Positions 47,386 to 60,079 of a stretch of DNA of 64,000 nt are shown here, one piece after another. The stretch is from Brachionus manjavacas (taxonomy: Eukaryota > Rotifera > Eurotatoria > Ploima > Brachionidae). A model generated the notes under the pieces. The model had not been told where the DNA came from and ran no database searches. It saw only the letters and a list, made by a program, of their open reading frames with translations. The translations under genes were made by a program, and so were the position numbers. The DNA lies in contig JAHQIY010000010.1 in NCBI GenBank assembly GCA_019054805.1, positions 1,347,501 through 1,411,500 on the forward strand. The letters are read 5' to 3'. How positions within the stretch are numbered: the stretch's first letter is position 1; each line of letters starts with the position of its first letter.

Positions 47386-48899
47386 AATTTTTTTCTTTAA
47401 TAATTGATAAAAAATATCGATTTTAAAGGTTTAAAATAAGTTAAAATTCAAAAAATTCAAAAATAAAATTTTTTTAAAATTTTATATTTTAGCATAATTT
47501 AGTTGATTTTATTTCAAAGATCAAAAGTACCACCCTTTAGTCCTATATATTTTTAGAAACCCATATATTTTTATTTTTTTAGATTTATTTAGCTTTCATT
47601 TAAGTATACTTTTTAGATATTTTACTATAAGCACTTAGGTCAATACATTCCTAAAAATGAGATACCAAATTTTGGTTTATTCATGACTCCTTGGTCAAAC
47701 CAAAAGTGATATCCAAAAATTTAATATGTTTATTCAAAAGATCGAATTGAGTGGAAATCAAAAGTAATGACCCTATGCTCCACATGGAGTGAATAAGGAA
47801 AAAAAAAAACTAAAATAATCGGTAATTTTAGATCCAACGGCTTCGATCTGACACAGAGGCTACTGCATCAAGTTGATCATCTACACCGTAATTATTACCC
47901 AGTCGAAACTGTTCCCCCTATTTTTATGATGAAAGAGGTTTAAACATTCACATAAACTTTATAGATTGTCCAAAAGGCTTAAACTAAAGACATTGTCAAC
48001 AAAAAATCTCTTTTGTTCGTATTTTGCTAGGAGCTCAAATCCAGTTAAAAAAATTAAAAGATATTTTTGGTTTCTTAAAGGATTATTTAAAAAATCTCAA
48101 TGATTTGACCTATTTTGAAAAAAAAACTCGAGATATTCAAGAGATAAATAAAGATTTAATTATTTAATTAATAAATAAATACACCTTAAGTGCGGAATTA
48201 ATAAACAAATATTTACGTTTTCTAATCTTAATGAAAGAAATCTTGAAGACTTTTTAAAGAAATATAAAGAAACTTTTAAAGAAAATTTTACAGAAAAAAT
48301 TTAGACAACCTCTAAAAATCTCTTAACATTTCTTTAATTTTTCATTCAAGATTCTTTAAAATTTAGTTAACTGGGAAAAATCAATCAAAAAACATCTTAG
48401 AATTAATGAACTGCGTTTTCTTTCTGAAAATTTCGAATAATATTTACGAAAGACTAATTCACATGTCTTAAAGAGAAAGTCAAGTCATGATCTGTGACTC
48501 AAAAATAAGTTTACGTGAGCTTACTTTAGAAAATTAAATTATTGTCAATTCCATTTGGAATTTAATAAAAGGTCCTTAAAATTTCCTGAAGATTTAATAA
48601 AAATTTGTTTTCTCAAAAAATCATATTCTCCAATCATTTCATTTGTTGTTAAGTTTTAAAATAAAAATTTCTTATTTTTTTTAAGTCAAGTTTGGCTGAA
48701 ACTTATGACTTAAAAGGAAGTTTGTCTTTCCAGGAAGGGCTCCTTTGACAAAATAAGCAATTTTGGTAGGCTCAACAGTAATTTATCAAAATCACAATCA
48801 AATAATTCACAATGATATTTTATTAAATTGATTTTCAGTTTCAAAATAAAAAAATTTGCTTTAATCATAGTAAGAATGAAAAAAAAGTGTGAACATATG

Positions 48900-49791
48900 C
48901 AGTCGAGTCTGGATAAAACGATGTGTTTGGGCGGAAAAAATGGACATCGTATTAACCAATATCTTATTAATCAAATTTGCATGTTAAAGGATGGGAAGAA
49001 AAAAATTGAAAATAAATTTTTTTTAAGGAAATTATTGTTTATTATAAAATAAAAAATAAATTAAAAAGAAAAATATTTATCAATTTTACTTTGAAAAGAC
49101 TAATCGACGCTACAAAATTGATCCATTTAAGACAACTGATCAATGAATAAAGAACAGTCTTCGTTCTTTTGGTCAAAATACAATCGTAGTTTATCTATGC
49201 AATAGTTTTAAAGGTAATTTTGTGCCTTTTTTTTAAATCCGTTTAAACATCCATTGCGAGCTTTAAAATCAGTTTGATTTAGCATAGTTGCATATTTAAT
49301 AGCCTGGACTTGAATCAATGGACCGTTAAGAGTAATATTTAAATGACATAACTGATTTTACCCAGTGATCGAGGGCCATTTCAATTTTAACATAATTAGA
49401 ACTCCTCATTCTTTTAGAGCTAGGATTGATTAAATTATTTTCAAAAGTTTTTTATCTTTTTCCGATTCTCTTTATTAGAAGAAACAGTACTCTGGGATCT
49501 TTTATATTTTTTCACAAGTTCTGTGACAGTGCGATTATTTTTATTAAAATCATTCGAAATTTCAAGTTTTTTTGTTTAAAAGATCAATATCGTATTGAAA
49601 ACGATGAATTAGCACTGATTTGTTTGTTTTTTCCTGAACAAACCTATCGTAATAATTAGATATCGTATTAAAGAAACATCGTATTAACAAATAAATTTAA
49701 AATGTATAATATTGGGGATTGTAAATTATGAAAAATATCGTTATAAAGCGAGTATCGTATTAATCAGCATCGTTATAATGAGACTCGACTG
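48900..49791 (-). mobile_element. Tigger/pogo-like element, degraded (left arm)
   Basis: Inverted ends CAGTCGAGTCT (48900) and AGACTCGACTG (to 49791); TA follows on the right. The minus strand holds a broken DNA-binding half: a pogo HTH (RTVTELVKKYKRSQSTVSS) and a CENP-B HTH (QAIKYATMLNQTDFKARNG). The DDE domain is absent. Related to, but distinct from, the element at 8868-9944. Confidence 0.75.
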
Positions 49792-50436
49792 TATCAAATA
49801 ATATTTTTATCTAGTAGAAAATATTTTTATATTGTGTTTTGTCATTTTATCTATTAGTTAATAAAATTATCAAGTTGATTTCATCCTTTTTATCTTTTAA
49901 TATAACTAATATCTAGTAAAATTCATCCTTTTAGCTAGTTCAATTAATCCTATGCCAAATTAAACATATTTTGACTATTTTTTAAAACAAACTGTGGAGT
50001 AAACGGGGTCCGAGGCGCAGTCCGGGTTTAGGGACTCAGGGTGATTAAAAATAATTCGAGATTTTAGTTTTAGATTTAGTTGACTCCATTTTGTTTGTAA
50101 ACCGATAGTTTGAATTGTTTATCTTCGGGTAGGTCGAATATTCGAATGGTCTTTAATGCTGTAACATTCATATATATTTTTTTTTTCTATTTTAACAAGG
50201 TCACAATTTCTCTAATTAAGTTTTTCAATTAGCAGAATTATCTCTCACAAACCAATGCCTGGACTTTTAATTAATAAAAAAAATCATAATTAAAAGTTTA
50301 ATTCAATATGTTAGATTTAATTATTAATTTTTATTAAATAAAATAAAAATGATAGTATTTATTAGCTTTTGCTAAGAAATAATATATTTTTTTTAAACAA
50401 AATAAAAATAAAATAAATAAGAATAATTTTTTTACC

Positions 50437-50640
50437 ATTTAAAATTAAATTTGGAGCATCAATTAAAAATTCTTGAACTTGTTCAACGCAAAAATCCGGT
50501 AATTGATTTTCTCTGTTTATTTCAATCCTTTAGACTCTATTAGCAATGTAAAATACTTCGGTTTCGAGATTAGTCACTGTGGTCTCCATATTGGACATGC
50601 GAGTACCAATATCTGCTACTGATGTTTCCAAATTGGACAT
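50437..50640 (-). repeat. Copy of a 206-bp coiled-coil-coding repeat
   Basis: Mirror of 57232-57437. With 51664-51869 it forms a pair of same-orientation repeats flanking the ORF1-like gene in the left arm. Confidence 0.65.
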
Positions 50641-50779
50641 GAATTATTTAGTAGAGCCTTGTTCATCGACATGGTAGTGGATTGATCAGTGTCAGGAATC
50701 TCGATCGTTAAAATGGCATTTAATGGTGTCTGTTTCTCTAAATCATATGAGGCGATGATCCCGTTTGTTTGAGCCATTT

Positions 50780-51640
50780 TTTGCTATAAGCGATCGACAT
50801 TAGACAAAACTAGTTTTAAATCTCCATTTCGTTTTCCTCAGAATCGTTTCTTTCCGTTATCACATGTCTTGAATTTGAGAGATCTGTTATTTATTGTAGT
50901 CGTTTCAGGCAACTCATTGTTTTTGCGGTCGCGTTCTTGTCGGAGCTTGCGAAAGGCTATTAGTTCGCTTTGCGTGAGGTCCTCGTTTACATAATCGTCC
51001 ATGTACTCATTATTCAGACGCAATGCTCTAGATTTTCGAAGCATTTCCATTTTTGATTCCATGGATTCCATCTCGACTACAACGAGGACTGGCTCCTTTC
51101 TCACTGCGGAAGAGCTGTCAGGTCGTCGACTTATTCTCCTTGCTTTCTTCACTCTAGTACCTGCTATTCCAATATGTATGGCCAGCTTCTTAACAAAATC
51201 AGCTTCTCCATCTTTTCAGCCGGAATTGCTATGATAATGTTATTAATTCGTTCCTCTTTTTTTTTCATTTCGGTTGAAATGGTCGCCATTATCGCCACTG
51301 AATTTTCATCTTTGTGTGCCATTCCAGATGTGATCTTAGACCAGTCGAGCGTTTTGAATGATGCCGGCATTACTGGTCTTCTTTCGAGTGTCTCGACTTG
51401 CGATCTTAGCTCAGCGATTTCAGATTTTAGAACGTTAATGCTCTCATTTTTCTCAGTAACGCACTTACGGTATGCTCCATCAAGCGATCTTATGACAGCA
51501 ATCAAGTCCACTTCCTTAGCGTGAGGATTTCCTGTTCTGCAAGCAGGCTTGGTTGTTCCAAACTTATCACAAAGAGCCACAATAAGAAGAACCCATTCGT
51601 CCGAATTCGAAATCGGATTGGTAAGTTCCATTTTCTTTTT
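50780..51640 (-). pseudogene. Non-LTR ORF1-like protein (left arm)
   Basis: Mirror of 56241-57088, carrying the same frameshift and the same premature TGA. See that entry for the domains. Confidence 0.65.
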
Positions 51641-51663
51641 TAAATTATATTTTGAAAATTTAC

Positions 51664-51869
51664 TATTCAAAATTAAATTTGGAGCATCAATTAAAAATTC
51701 TTGAACTTGTTCAACGCCAAAATCCGGTAATTGATTTTCTCTGTTTATTTCAATCCTTTAGACTCTATTAGCAATGTAAAATACTTCGGTTTCGAGATTA
51801 GTCACTGTGGTCTCCATATTGGACATGCGAGTACCAATATCTGCTACTGATGTCTCCAAATTGGACATT
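51664..51869 (-). repeat. 206-bp coiled-coil-coding repeat, second copy
   Basis: Mirror of 56003-56208; direct-repeat partner of 50437-50640. Confidence 0.65.
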
Positions 51870-52282
51870 CGATCGTCAAGATTCCTCAGATTTTGGTTAT
51901 TTGATTCAAAGAGTTCAAAATTAATTCATTGAAATTCATATTTTTCTAGGAAAAAAATAAACTTTAAGTTTGAAAATTCTTTAAGTGAATAATTTTTAAA
52001 AAATATTTTGGAATACACAATTAAAAAAAACCTTTTCAATTTTAATTTAGATAGACTAAATGGTGGACTTACAAAATACAATTTTAAATTATTCTCTCTA
52101 ATTATTTTAAATTTATATAAAGCAAATTAGCACTGCTAAATTTTGAAGAACACACCGAGATATTATATGCATAATTTAATAGAAATTATGCTTTTATATA
52201 TACTAAAAACCACAGCATTAATCAAAATTTGTCTTCTGAGTTGATTAAAACAATTAAGTTTTTTTCTTTCAATATTAAATTA

Positions 52283-53585
52283 AAATAGAATTTTTTTTAA
52301 AAATAAACTTTAAGTTAAATTAAGATTATTAAAATTTTTTATAATATTGACTAAATACTGAAATTCTAAGGACTATTCTTTTAAATTTAAAAAAAAAAAG
52401 CATCCGAAAAACTTTAAAAGTTTTAAAGTCTTTAAAATTTTTAGTCAATATATGTCTCCTGAGTTGATGAACAGAATTTTATTTTATTTTTGTATTTTTT
52501 GGTTATTTTAATCATTATATTTAAAAATTAAGCGGGATCCAGCGGAGCACTGGTCTAAGTATTCGGGTGTGTTGTAGATTAGAGAAATATTAGTTAAAAT
52601 TAAAATTAATATTTTCTGGTTGTGTTTCACTAAAAAATTATAAAAATTATTTCATTTTGGCTTACACTGAAGACTGAGAGATAAGTTAAACAATTTTTTT
52701 ATGGTAATGTATTGTTTATGGTATGAGTTAACAGGAAATAATCAATCAAAAAACTTCTTAAAATTATTGAATTGCGTTTTCTTTCTGAAAACTTCGAATA
52801 ATATTAATGCAAGATTAATTCACATGTCTTAAAGAGAAAGTCAAGTCATAACTTGTGACTTTGAAATAAGTATTCTTTTATTACTTAAAATAACGTATTC
52901 TTTTATTTTAACGATATGGCCAAGATTTTAATAAAATATTCAGATTTCTTTACTTTTTCATTTGGTCTTCAAAATAAAACAACAAGAAAGATAAACTTTA
53001 ACAGGATAAAAATATTTTCTTATTTTAAAATACAAGATTCTTTTTAAAGATCAAATTTAGCCTTCATGATGTTCTTAGAATTAATAAAAATATTACACAT
53101 TTGAAAAATATATCCAGTGATAGCCACAGCAAATTTTAAAATAATCTGCTCTACTTCAATTCGTCTTTCCCTAATTAATTGACTTAAATTAATCAGACTA
53201 TTTTCTCTTATTTCTTAATTAGTAAATTGAGTATTTTTATAAGAATCTTATAAGCAAGATCTTTAAATTCTCAAGGTGAAAAACTAAAATAAATTTTTCT
53301 GTTTATAAGAAATAAATTGTACTTTAATTTTTATTTTAAAAAATAAGTGGAAAAGATCTTTGCAAATTTTTTATTTTTTTTTTATTTTTTTCTTTTTAAT
53401 TTTACAGCCAAGTAACTTTTATACAATGCTATGAATTTTAGAATTTTCTGATTACGTAAAAACAAGAAAATAATTCTTAAAAATCATATACATTAAAATC
53501 TACATTGCATTTTCAGAAACTTGATTTAGAAAAACTAAATTTGTTGGCATTGTCAAATTTGGAACAATGAACGAAAAGAAGAATT
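52283..53585 (-). repeat. Full T unit, inverted
   Basis: Inverted copy of the 1.3 kb unit described at 39915-42928, pairing with 54289-55590 across the palindrome 2 centre. Confidence 0.85.
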
Positions 53586-54288
53586 CAAAAATTGAACTAA
53601 CTTATTTTGTTCAAGTCTAAACCTTGTTTTGCCACATGTATCAGCTGATACAAACTTTAAATCACCCAAATTAAGTCCCGGCAAAGATTCTGAAAGTCTT
53701 CAAAGCACTATATTAGTAAACCATTATAATTAAATTACGGAGACTTAATTTGGGTGAATTTGGTTGAAGTTTTTATCAGCTGATACATTTGACAGAACGA
53801 AGTTTAAACTTAAGCAAAAAAAAAAAAATTCAATTTTTAAATTTTTCTTTTAGTTCTTTGTTCCAAAATTCGGAATGTCAATTTATTTTATTGAAAAATG
53901 AAAATGCTTGTAATTAACTAAAAATTGTTTTTTTTTTTTAAACTGGAAAAAACTGGAAAAATTTGAAACATCGTACTTTTTCAATGTTATTTCAACATTG
54001 GATACATTTTGTAATTCAAACACAAAATTTGCTTAAGTTTAATTTTTTTTTTTTGCTTAAGTTTAAACTTCGTTCTGTCAAATGTATCAGCTGATAAAAA
54101 CTTCAACCAAATTCACCCAAATTAAGTCTCCGTAATTTAATTATAATGGTTTACTAATATAGTGCTTTGAAGACTTTCAGAATCTTTGCCGGGACTTAAT
54201 TTGGGTGATTTAAAGTTTGTATCAGCTGATACATGTGGCAAAACAAGGTTTAGACTTGAACAAAATAAGTTAGTTCAATTTTTGAATT
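53586..54288. repeat. Foldback core of palindrome 2
   Basis: Same element as 38231-39914 but with the loop reduced to about 230 bases (about 53823-54050). Four TATCAGCTGATA palindromes occur (two per arm). Its two arms agree with each other where they differ from palindrome 1 ('aagtccc' and 'acggag' here, 'aattccc' and 'acagag' there). Confidence 0.85.
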
Positions 54289-55590
54289 CTTCTTTTCGTT
54301 CATTGTTCCAAATTTGACAATGCCAACAAATTTAGTTTTTCTAAATCAAGTTTCTGAAAATGCAATGTAGATTTTAATGTATATGATTTTTAAGAATTAT
54401 TTTCTTGTTTTTACGTAATCAGAAAATTCTAAAATTCATAGCATTGTATAAAAGTTACTTGGCTGTAAAATTAAAAATAAAAAAATAAAAAAAAAATAAA
54501 AAATTTGCAAAGATCTTTTCCACTTATTTTTTAAAATAAAAATTAAAGTACAATTTATTTCTTATAAACAGAAAAATTTATTTTAGTTTTTCACCTTGAG
54601 AATTTAAAGATCTTGCTTATAAGATTCTTATAAAAATACTCAATTTACTAATTAAGAAATAAGAGAAAATAGTCTGATTAATTTAAGTCAATTAATTAGG
54701 GAAAGACGAATTGAAGTAGAGCAGATTATTTTAAAATTTGCTGTGGCTATCACTGGATATATTTTTCAAATGTGTAATATTTTTATTAATTCTAAGAACA
54801 TCATGAAGGCTAAATTTGATCTTTAAAAAGAATCTTATATTTAAAAATAAGAAAATATTTTTATCCTGTTAAAGTTTATCTTTCTTGTTGTTTTATTTTG
54901 AAGACCAAATGAAAAAGTAAAGAAATCTGAATATTTTATTAAAATCTTGGCCATATCGTTAAAATAAAAGAATACGTTATTTTAAGTAATAAAAGAATAC
55001 TTATTTCAAAGTCACAAGTTATGACTTGACTTTCTCTTTAAGACATGTGAATTAATCTTGCATTAATATTATTCGAAGTTTTCAGAAAGAAAACGCAATT
55101 CAATAATTTTAAGAAGTTTTTTGATTGATTATTTCCTGTTAACTCATACCATAAACAATACATTACCATAAAAAAATTGTTTAACTTATCTCTCAGTCTT
55201 CAGTGTAAGCCAAAATGAAATAATTTTTATAATTTTTTAGTGAAACACAACCAGAAAATATTAATTTTAATTTTAACTAATATTTCTCTAATCTACAACA
55301 CACCCGAATACTTAGACCAGTGCTCCGCTGGATCCCGCTTAATTTTTAAATATAATGATTAAAATAACCAAAAAATACAAAAATAAAATAAAATTCTGTT
55401 CATCAACTCAGGAGACATATATTGACTAAAAATTTTAAAGACTTTAAAACTTTTAAAGTTTTTCGGATGCTTTTTTTTAAATTTAAAAGAATAGTCCTTA
55501 GAATTTCAGTATTTAGTCAATATTATAAAAAATTTTAATAATCTTAATTTAACTTAAAGTTTATTTTTAAAAAAAATTCTATTTTAATTT
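54289..55590 (+). repeat. Full T unit
   Basis: Single copy of the 1.3 kb unit, from 'cttcttttcgttcattg' to 'attctattttaattt', adjoining the right arm of palindrome 2. Confidence 0.85.
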
Positions 55591-56002
55591 AATATTGAAA
55601 GAAAAAAACTTAATTGTTTTAATCAACTCAGAAGACAAATTTTGATTAATGCTGTGGTTTTTAGTATATATAAAAGCATAATTTCTATTAAATTATGCAT
55701 ATAATATCTCGGTGTGTTCTTCAAAATTTAGCAGTGCTAATTTGCTTTATATAAATTTAAAATAATTAGAGAGAATAATTTAAAATTGTATTTTGTAAGT
55801 CCACCATTTAGTCTATCTAAATTAAAATTGAAAAGGTTTTTTTTTTAATTGTGTATTCCAAAATATTTTTTTTAAAAATTATTCACTTAAAGAATTTTCA
55901 AACTTAAAGTTTATTTTTTTCCTAGAAAAATATGAATTTCAATGAATTAATTTTGAACTCTTTGAATCAAATAACCAAAATCTGAGGAATCTTGACGATC
56001 GA

Positions 56003-56208
56003 ATGTCCAATTTGGAGACATCAGTAGCAGATATTGGTACTCGCATGTCCAATATGGAGACCACAGTGACTAATCTCGAAACCGAAGTATTTTACATTGC
56101 TAATAGAGTCTAAAGGATTGAAATAAACAGAGAAAATCAATTACCGGATTTTGGCGTTGAACAAGTTCAAGAATTTTTAATTGATGCTCCAAATTTAATT
56201 TTGAATAG
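56003..56208 (+). repeat. 206-bp coiled-coil-coding repeat, copy upstream of ORF1
   Basis: Encodes MSNLETSVADIGTRMSNMET then TVTNLETEVFYIANRV, a clear heptad pattern, followed by a stop and an FGVEQVQEFLIDAPNLIL stretch. Upstream in the same frame is NQNLRNLDD. The same sequence recurs at 57232-57437 in the same orientation, bracketing the ORF1-like gene. The two could be remains of a tandem duplication or short terminal direct repeats. Confidence 0.65.
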
Positions 56209-56240
56209 TAAATTTTCAAAATATAATTTAAAAAAGAAAA

Positions 56241-57088
56241 ATGGAACTTACCAATCCGATTTCGAATTCGGACGAATGGGTTCTTCTTATTGTGGCTCTT
56301 TGTGATAAGTTTGGAACAACCAAGCCTGCTTGCAGAACAGGAAATCCTCACGCTAAGGAAGTGGACTTGATTGCTGTCATAAGATCGCTTGATGGAGCAT
56401 ACCGTAAGTGCGTTACTGAGAAAAATGAGAGCATTAACGTTCTAAAATCTGAAATCGCTGAGCTAAGATCGCAAGTCGAGACACTCGAAAGAAGACCAGT
56501 AATGCCGGCATCATTCAAAACGCTCGACTGGTCTAAGATCACATCTGGAATGGCACACAAAGATGAAAATTCAGTGGCGATAATGGCGACCATTTCAACC
56601 GAAATGAAAAAAAAAGAGGAACGAATTAATAACATTATCATAGCAATTCCGGCTGAAAAGATGGAGAAGCTGATTTTGTTAAGAAGCTGGCCATACATAT
56701 TGGAATAGCAGGTACTAGAGTGAAGAAAGCAAGGAGAATAAGTCGACGACCTGACAGCTCTTCCGCAGTGAGAAAGGAGCCAGTCCTCGTTGTAGTCGAG
56801 ATGGAATCCATGGAATCAAAAATGGAAATGCTTCGAAAATCTAGAGCATTGCGTCTGAATAATGAGTACATGGACGATTATGTAAACGAGGACCTCACGC
56901 AAAGCGAACTAATAGCCTTTCGCAAGCTCCGACAAGAACGCGACCGCAAAAACAATGAGTTGCCTGAAACGACTACAATAAATAACAGATCTCTCAAATT
57001 CAAGACATGTGATAACGGAAAGAAACGATTCTGAGGAAAACGAAATGGAGATTTAAAACTAGTTTTGTCTAATGTCGATCGCTTATAG
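56241..57088 (+). pseudogene. Non-LTR retrotransposon ORF1-like protein
   Basis: The ATG at 56241 starts MELTNPISNSDEW. A coiled coil (about residues 65-90, INVLKSEIAELRSQVETLER) is followed by NNIIIA, the first strand of the RRM-like domain of ORF1 proteins. After a one-base shift near 56650 the frame continues DFVKKLAIHIGI, VKKARRISRRP, and DLTQSELIAFRKLRQERDRK followed by N, the typical end of such proteins. A TGA at about 57031-57033 stands where the frame otherwise continues to 57088. ORF1 proteins bind the element's RNA. Both palindrome arms carry the same two lesions. Confidence 0.7.
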
Positions 57089-57094
57089 CAAAAA

Positions 57095-57247
57095 ATGGCT
57101 CAAACAAACGGGATCATCGCCTCATATGATTTAGAGAAACAGACACCATTAAATGCCATTTTAACGATCGAGATTCCTGACACTGATCAATCCACTACCA
57201 TGTCGATGAACAAGGCTCTACTAAATAATTCATGTCCAATTTGGAAA
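57095..57247 (+). other. Short frame after ORF1
   Basis: ATG, then AQTNGIIASYDLEKQTPLNA, running into the second coiled-coil repeat in the wrong frame. It sits where ORF2 of a non-LTR element would start, but no endonuclease motif is visible before it is cut off. Confidence 0.3.
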
Positions 57248-57437
57248 CATCAGTAGCAGATATTGGTACTCGCATGTCCAATATGGAGACCACAGTGACT
57301 AATCTCGAAACCGAAGTATTTTACATTGCTAATAGAGTCTAAAGGATTGAAATAAACAGAGAAAATCAATTACCGGATTTTTGCGTTGAACAAGTTCAAG
57401 AATTTTTAATTGATGCTCCAAATTTAATTTTAAATGG
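57232..57437 (+). repeat. 206-bp coiled-coil-coding repeat, copy downstream of ORF1
   Basis: Same-orientation copy of 56003-56208, offset 1229 bases, with a handful of differences (for example 'ttggaaacat' for 'ttggagacat'). Confidence 0.65.
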
Positions 57438-58080
57438 TAAAAAATTATTCTTATTTATTTTATTTTTATTTTGTTTAAAAAAAATATATTATTTCTTAGC
57501 AAAAGCTAATAAATACTATCATTTTTATTTTATTTAATAAAAATTAATAATTAAATCTAACATATTGAATTAAACTTTTAATTATGATTTTTTTTTATTA
57601 ATTAAAAGTCCAGGCATTGGTTTGTGAGAGATAATTCTGCTAATTGAAAAACTTAATTAGAGAAATTGTGACCTTGTTAAAATAGAAAAAAAAAATATAT
57701 ATGAATGTTACAGCATTAAAGACCATTCGAATATTCGACCTACCCGAAGATAAACAATTCAAACTATCGGTTTACAAACAAAATGGAGTCAACTAAATCT
57801 AAAACTAAAATCTCGAATTATTTTTAATCACCCTGAGTCCCTAAACCCGGACTGCGCCTCGGACCCCGTTTACTCCACAGTTTGTTTTAAAAAATAGTCA
57901 AAATATGTTTAATTTGGCATAGGATTAATTGAACTAGCTAAAAGGATGAATTTTACTAGATATTAGTTATATTAAAAGATAAAAAGGATGAAATCAACTT
58001 GATAATTTTATTAACTAATAGATAAAATGACAAAACACAATATAAAAATATTTTCTACTAGATAAAAATATTATTTGATA

Positions 58081-58976
58081 CAGTCGAGTCTCATTATAAC
58101 GATGCTGATTAATACGATACTCGCTTTATAACGATATTTTTTTTCATAATTTACAATCCCCAATATTATACATTTTAAATTTATTTGTTAATACGATGTT
58201 TCTTTAATACGATATCTAATTATTACGATAGGTTTGTTCAGGAAAAAACAAACAAATCAGTGCTAATTCATCGTTTTCAATACGATATTGATCTTTTAAA
58301 CAAAAAAACTTGAAATTTCGAATGATTTTAATAAAAATAATCGCACTGTCACAGAACTTGTGAAAAAATATAAAAGATCCCAGAGTACTGTTTCTTCTAA
58401 TAAAGAGAATCGGAAAAAGATAAAAAACTTTTTGAAAATAATTTAATCAATCCTAGCTCTAAAAGAATGAGGAGTTCTAATTATGTTAAAATTGAAATGG
58501 CCCTCGATCACTGGGTAAAATCAGTTATGTCATTTAAATATTACTCTTAACGGTCCATTGATTCAAGTCCAGGCTATTAAATATGCAACTATGCTAAATC
58601 AAACTGATTTTAAAGCTCGCAATGGATGTTTAAACGGATTTAAAAAAAAGGCACAAAATTACCTTTAAAACTATTGCATAGATAAACTACGATTGTATTT
58701 TGACCAAAAGAACGAAGACTGTTCTTTATTCATTGATCAGTTGTCTTAAATGGATCAATTTTGTAGCGTCGATTAGTCTTTTCAAAGTAAAATTGATAAA
58801 TATTTTTCTTTTTAATTTATTTTTTATTTTATAATAAATAATAATTTCCTTAAAAAAAATTTATTTTCAATTTTTTTCTTCCCATCCTTTAACATGCAAA
58901 TTTGATTAATAAGATATTGGTTAATACGATGTCCATTTTTTCCGCCCAAACACATCGTTTTATCCAGACTCGACTG
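58081..58976 (+). mobile_element. Tigger/pogo-like element, degraded (right arm)
   Basis: Mirror of 48900-49791; TA precedes CAGTCGAGTCTC at 58081. The plus strand holds the pogo HTH near 58310-58430 and the CENP-B-type HTH near 58560-58660, with frame breaks. Confidence 0.75.
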
Positions 58977-60079
58977 CATATGTTCACACTTTTTTTTCAT
59001 TCTTACTATGATTAAAGCAAATTTTTTTATTTTGAAACTGAAAATCAATTTAATAAAATATCATTGTGAATTATTTGATTGTGATTTTGATAAATTACTG
59101 TTGAGCCTACCAAAATTGCTTATTTTGTCAAAGGAGCCCTTCCTGGAAAGACAAACTTCCTTTTAAGTCATAAGTTTCAGCCAAACTTGACTTAAAAAAA
59201 ATAAGAAATTTTTATTTTAAAACTTAACAACAAATGAAATGATTGGAGAATATGATTTTTTGAGAAAACAAATTTTTATTAAATCTTCAGGAAATTTTAA
59301 GGACCTTTTATTAAATTCCAAATGGAATTGACAATAATTTAATTTTCTAAAGTAAGCTCACGTAAACTTATTTTTGAGTCACAGATCATGACTTGACTTT
59401 CTCTTTAAGACATGTGAATTAGTCTTTCGTAAATATTATTCGAAATTTTCAGAAAGAAAACGCAGTTCATTAATTCTAAGATGTTTTTTGATTGATTTTT
59501 CCCAGTTAACTAAATTTTAAAGAATCTTGAATGAAAAATTAAAGAAATGTTAAGAGATTTTTAGAGGTTGTCTAAATTTTTTCTGTAAAATTTTCTTTAA
59601 AAGTTTCTTTATATTTCTTTAAAAAGTCTTCAAGATTTCTTTCATTAAGATTAGAAAACGTAAATATTTGTTTATTAATTCCGCACTTAAGGTGTATTTA
59701 TTTATTAATTAAATAATTAAATCTTTATTTATCTCTTGAATATCTCGAGTTTTTTTTTCAAAATAGGTCAAATCATTGAGATTTTTTAAATAATCCTTTA
59801 AGAAACCAAAAATATCTTTTAATTTTTTTAACTGGATTTGAGCTCCTAGCAAAATACGAACAAAAGAGATTTTTTGTTGACAATGTCTTTAGTTTAAGCC
59901 TTTTGGACAATCTATAAAGTTTATGTGAATGTTTAAACCTCTTTCATCATAAAAATAGGGGGAACAGTTTCGACTGGGTAATAATTACGGTGTAGATGAT
60001 CAACTTGATGCAGTAGCCTCTGTGTCAGATCGAAGCCGTTGGATCTAAAATTACCGATTATTTTAGTTTTTTTTTTTCC

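Larger units (their letters stand above)
33037..47734. repeat. Palindrome 1: 14.7 kb inverted duplication
   Basis: Left arm 33037-37846 and right arm about 42929-47734 are inverted copies; paired positions sum to about 80771-80778 along the whole length. Long parts are identical (for example the 115-codon frame at 36326-36673 and 44105-44452), while others show a few substitutions (37430-37500 against 43310-43350). The outermost bases 'aataaacatatt' match at both ends, and similarity stops abruptly at 33037 and 47734. The middle (37847-42928) is a foldback core with tandem 1.3 kb units. Confidence 0.92.
42929..47734. repeat. Palindrome 1, right arm
   Basis: Inverted copy of 33037-37846. It stops exactly at 47734, where the following sequence switches to the start of palindrome 2. 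Confidence 0.9.

Noticed and set aside
51174..51524. 116-codon frame (and its mirror at 56348-56698)
   Set aside because: Antisense shadow of the ORF1-like gene.
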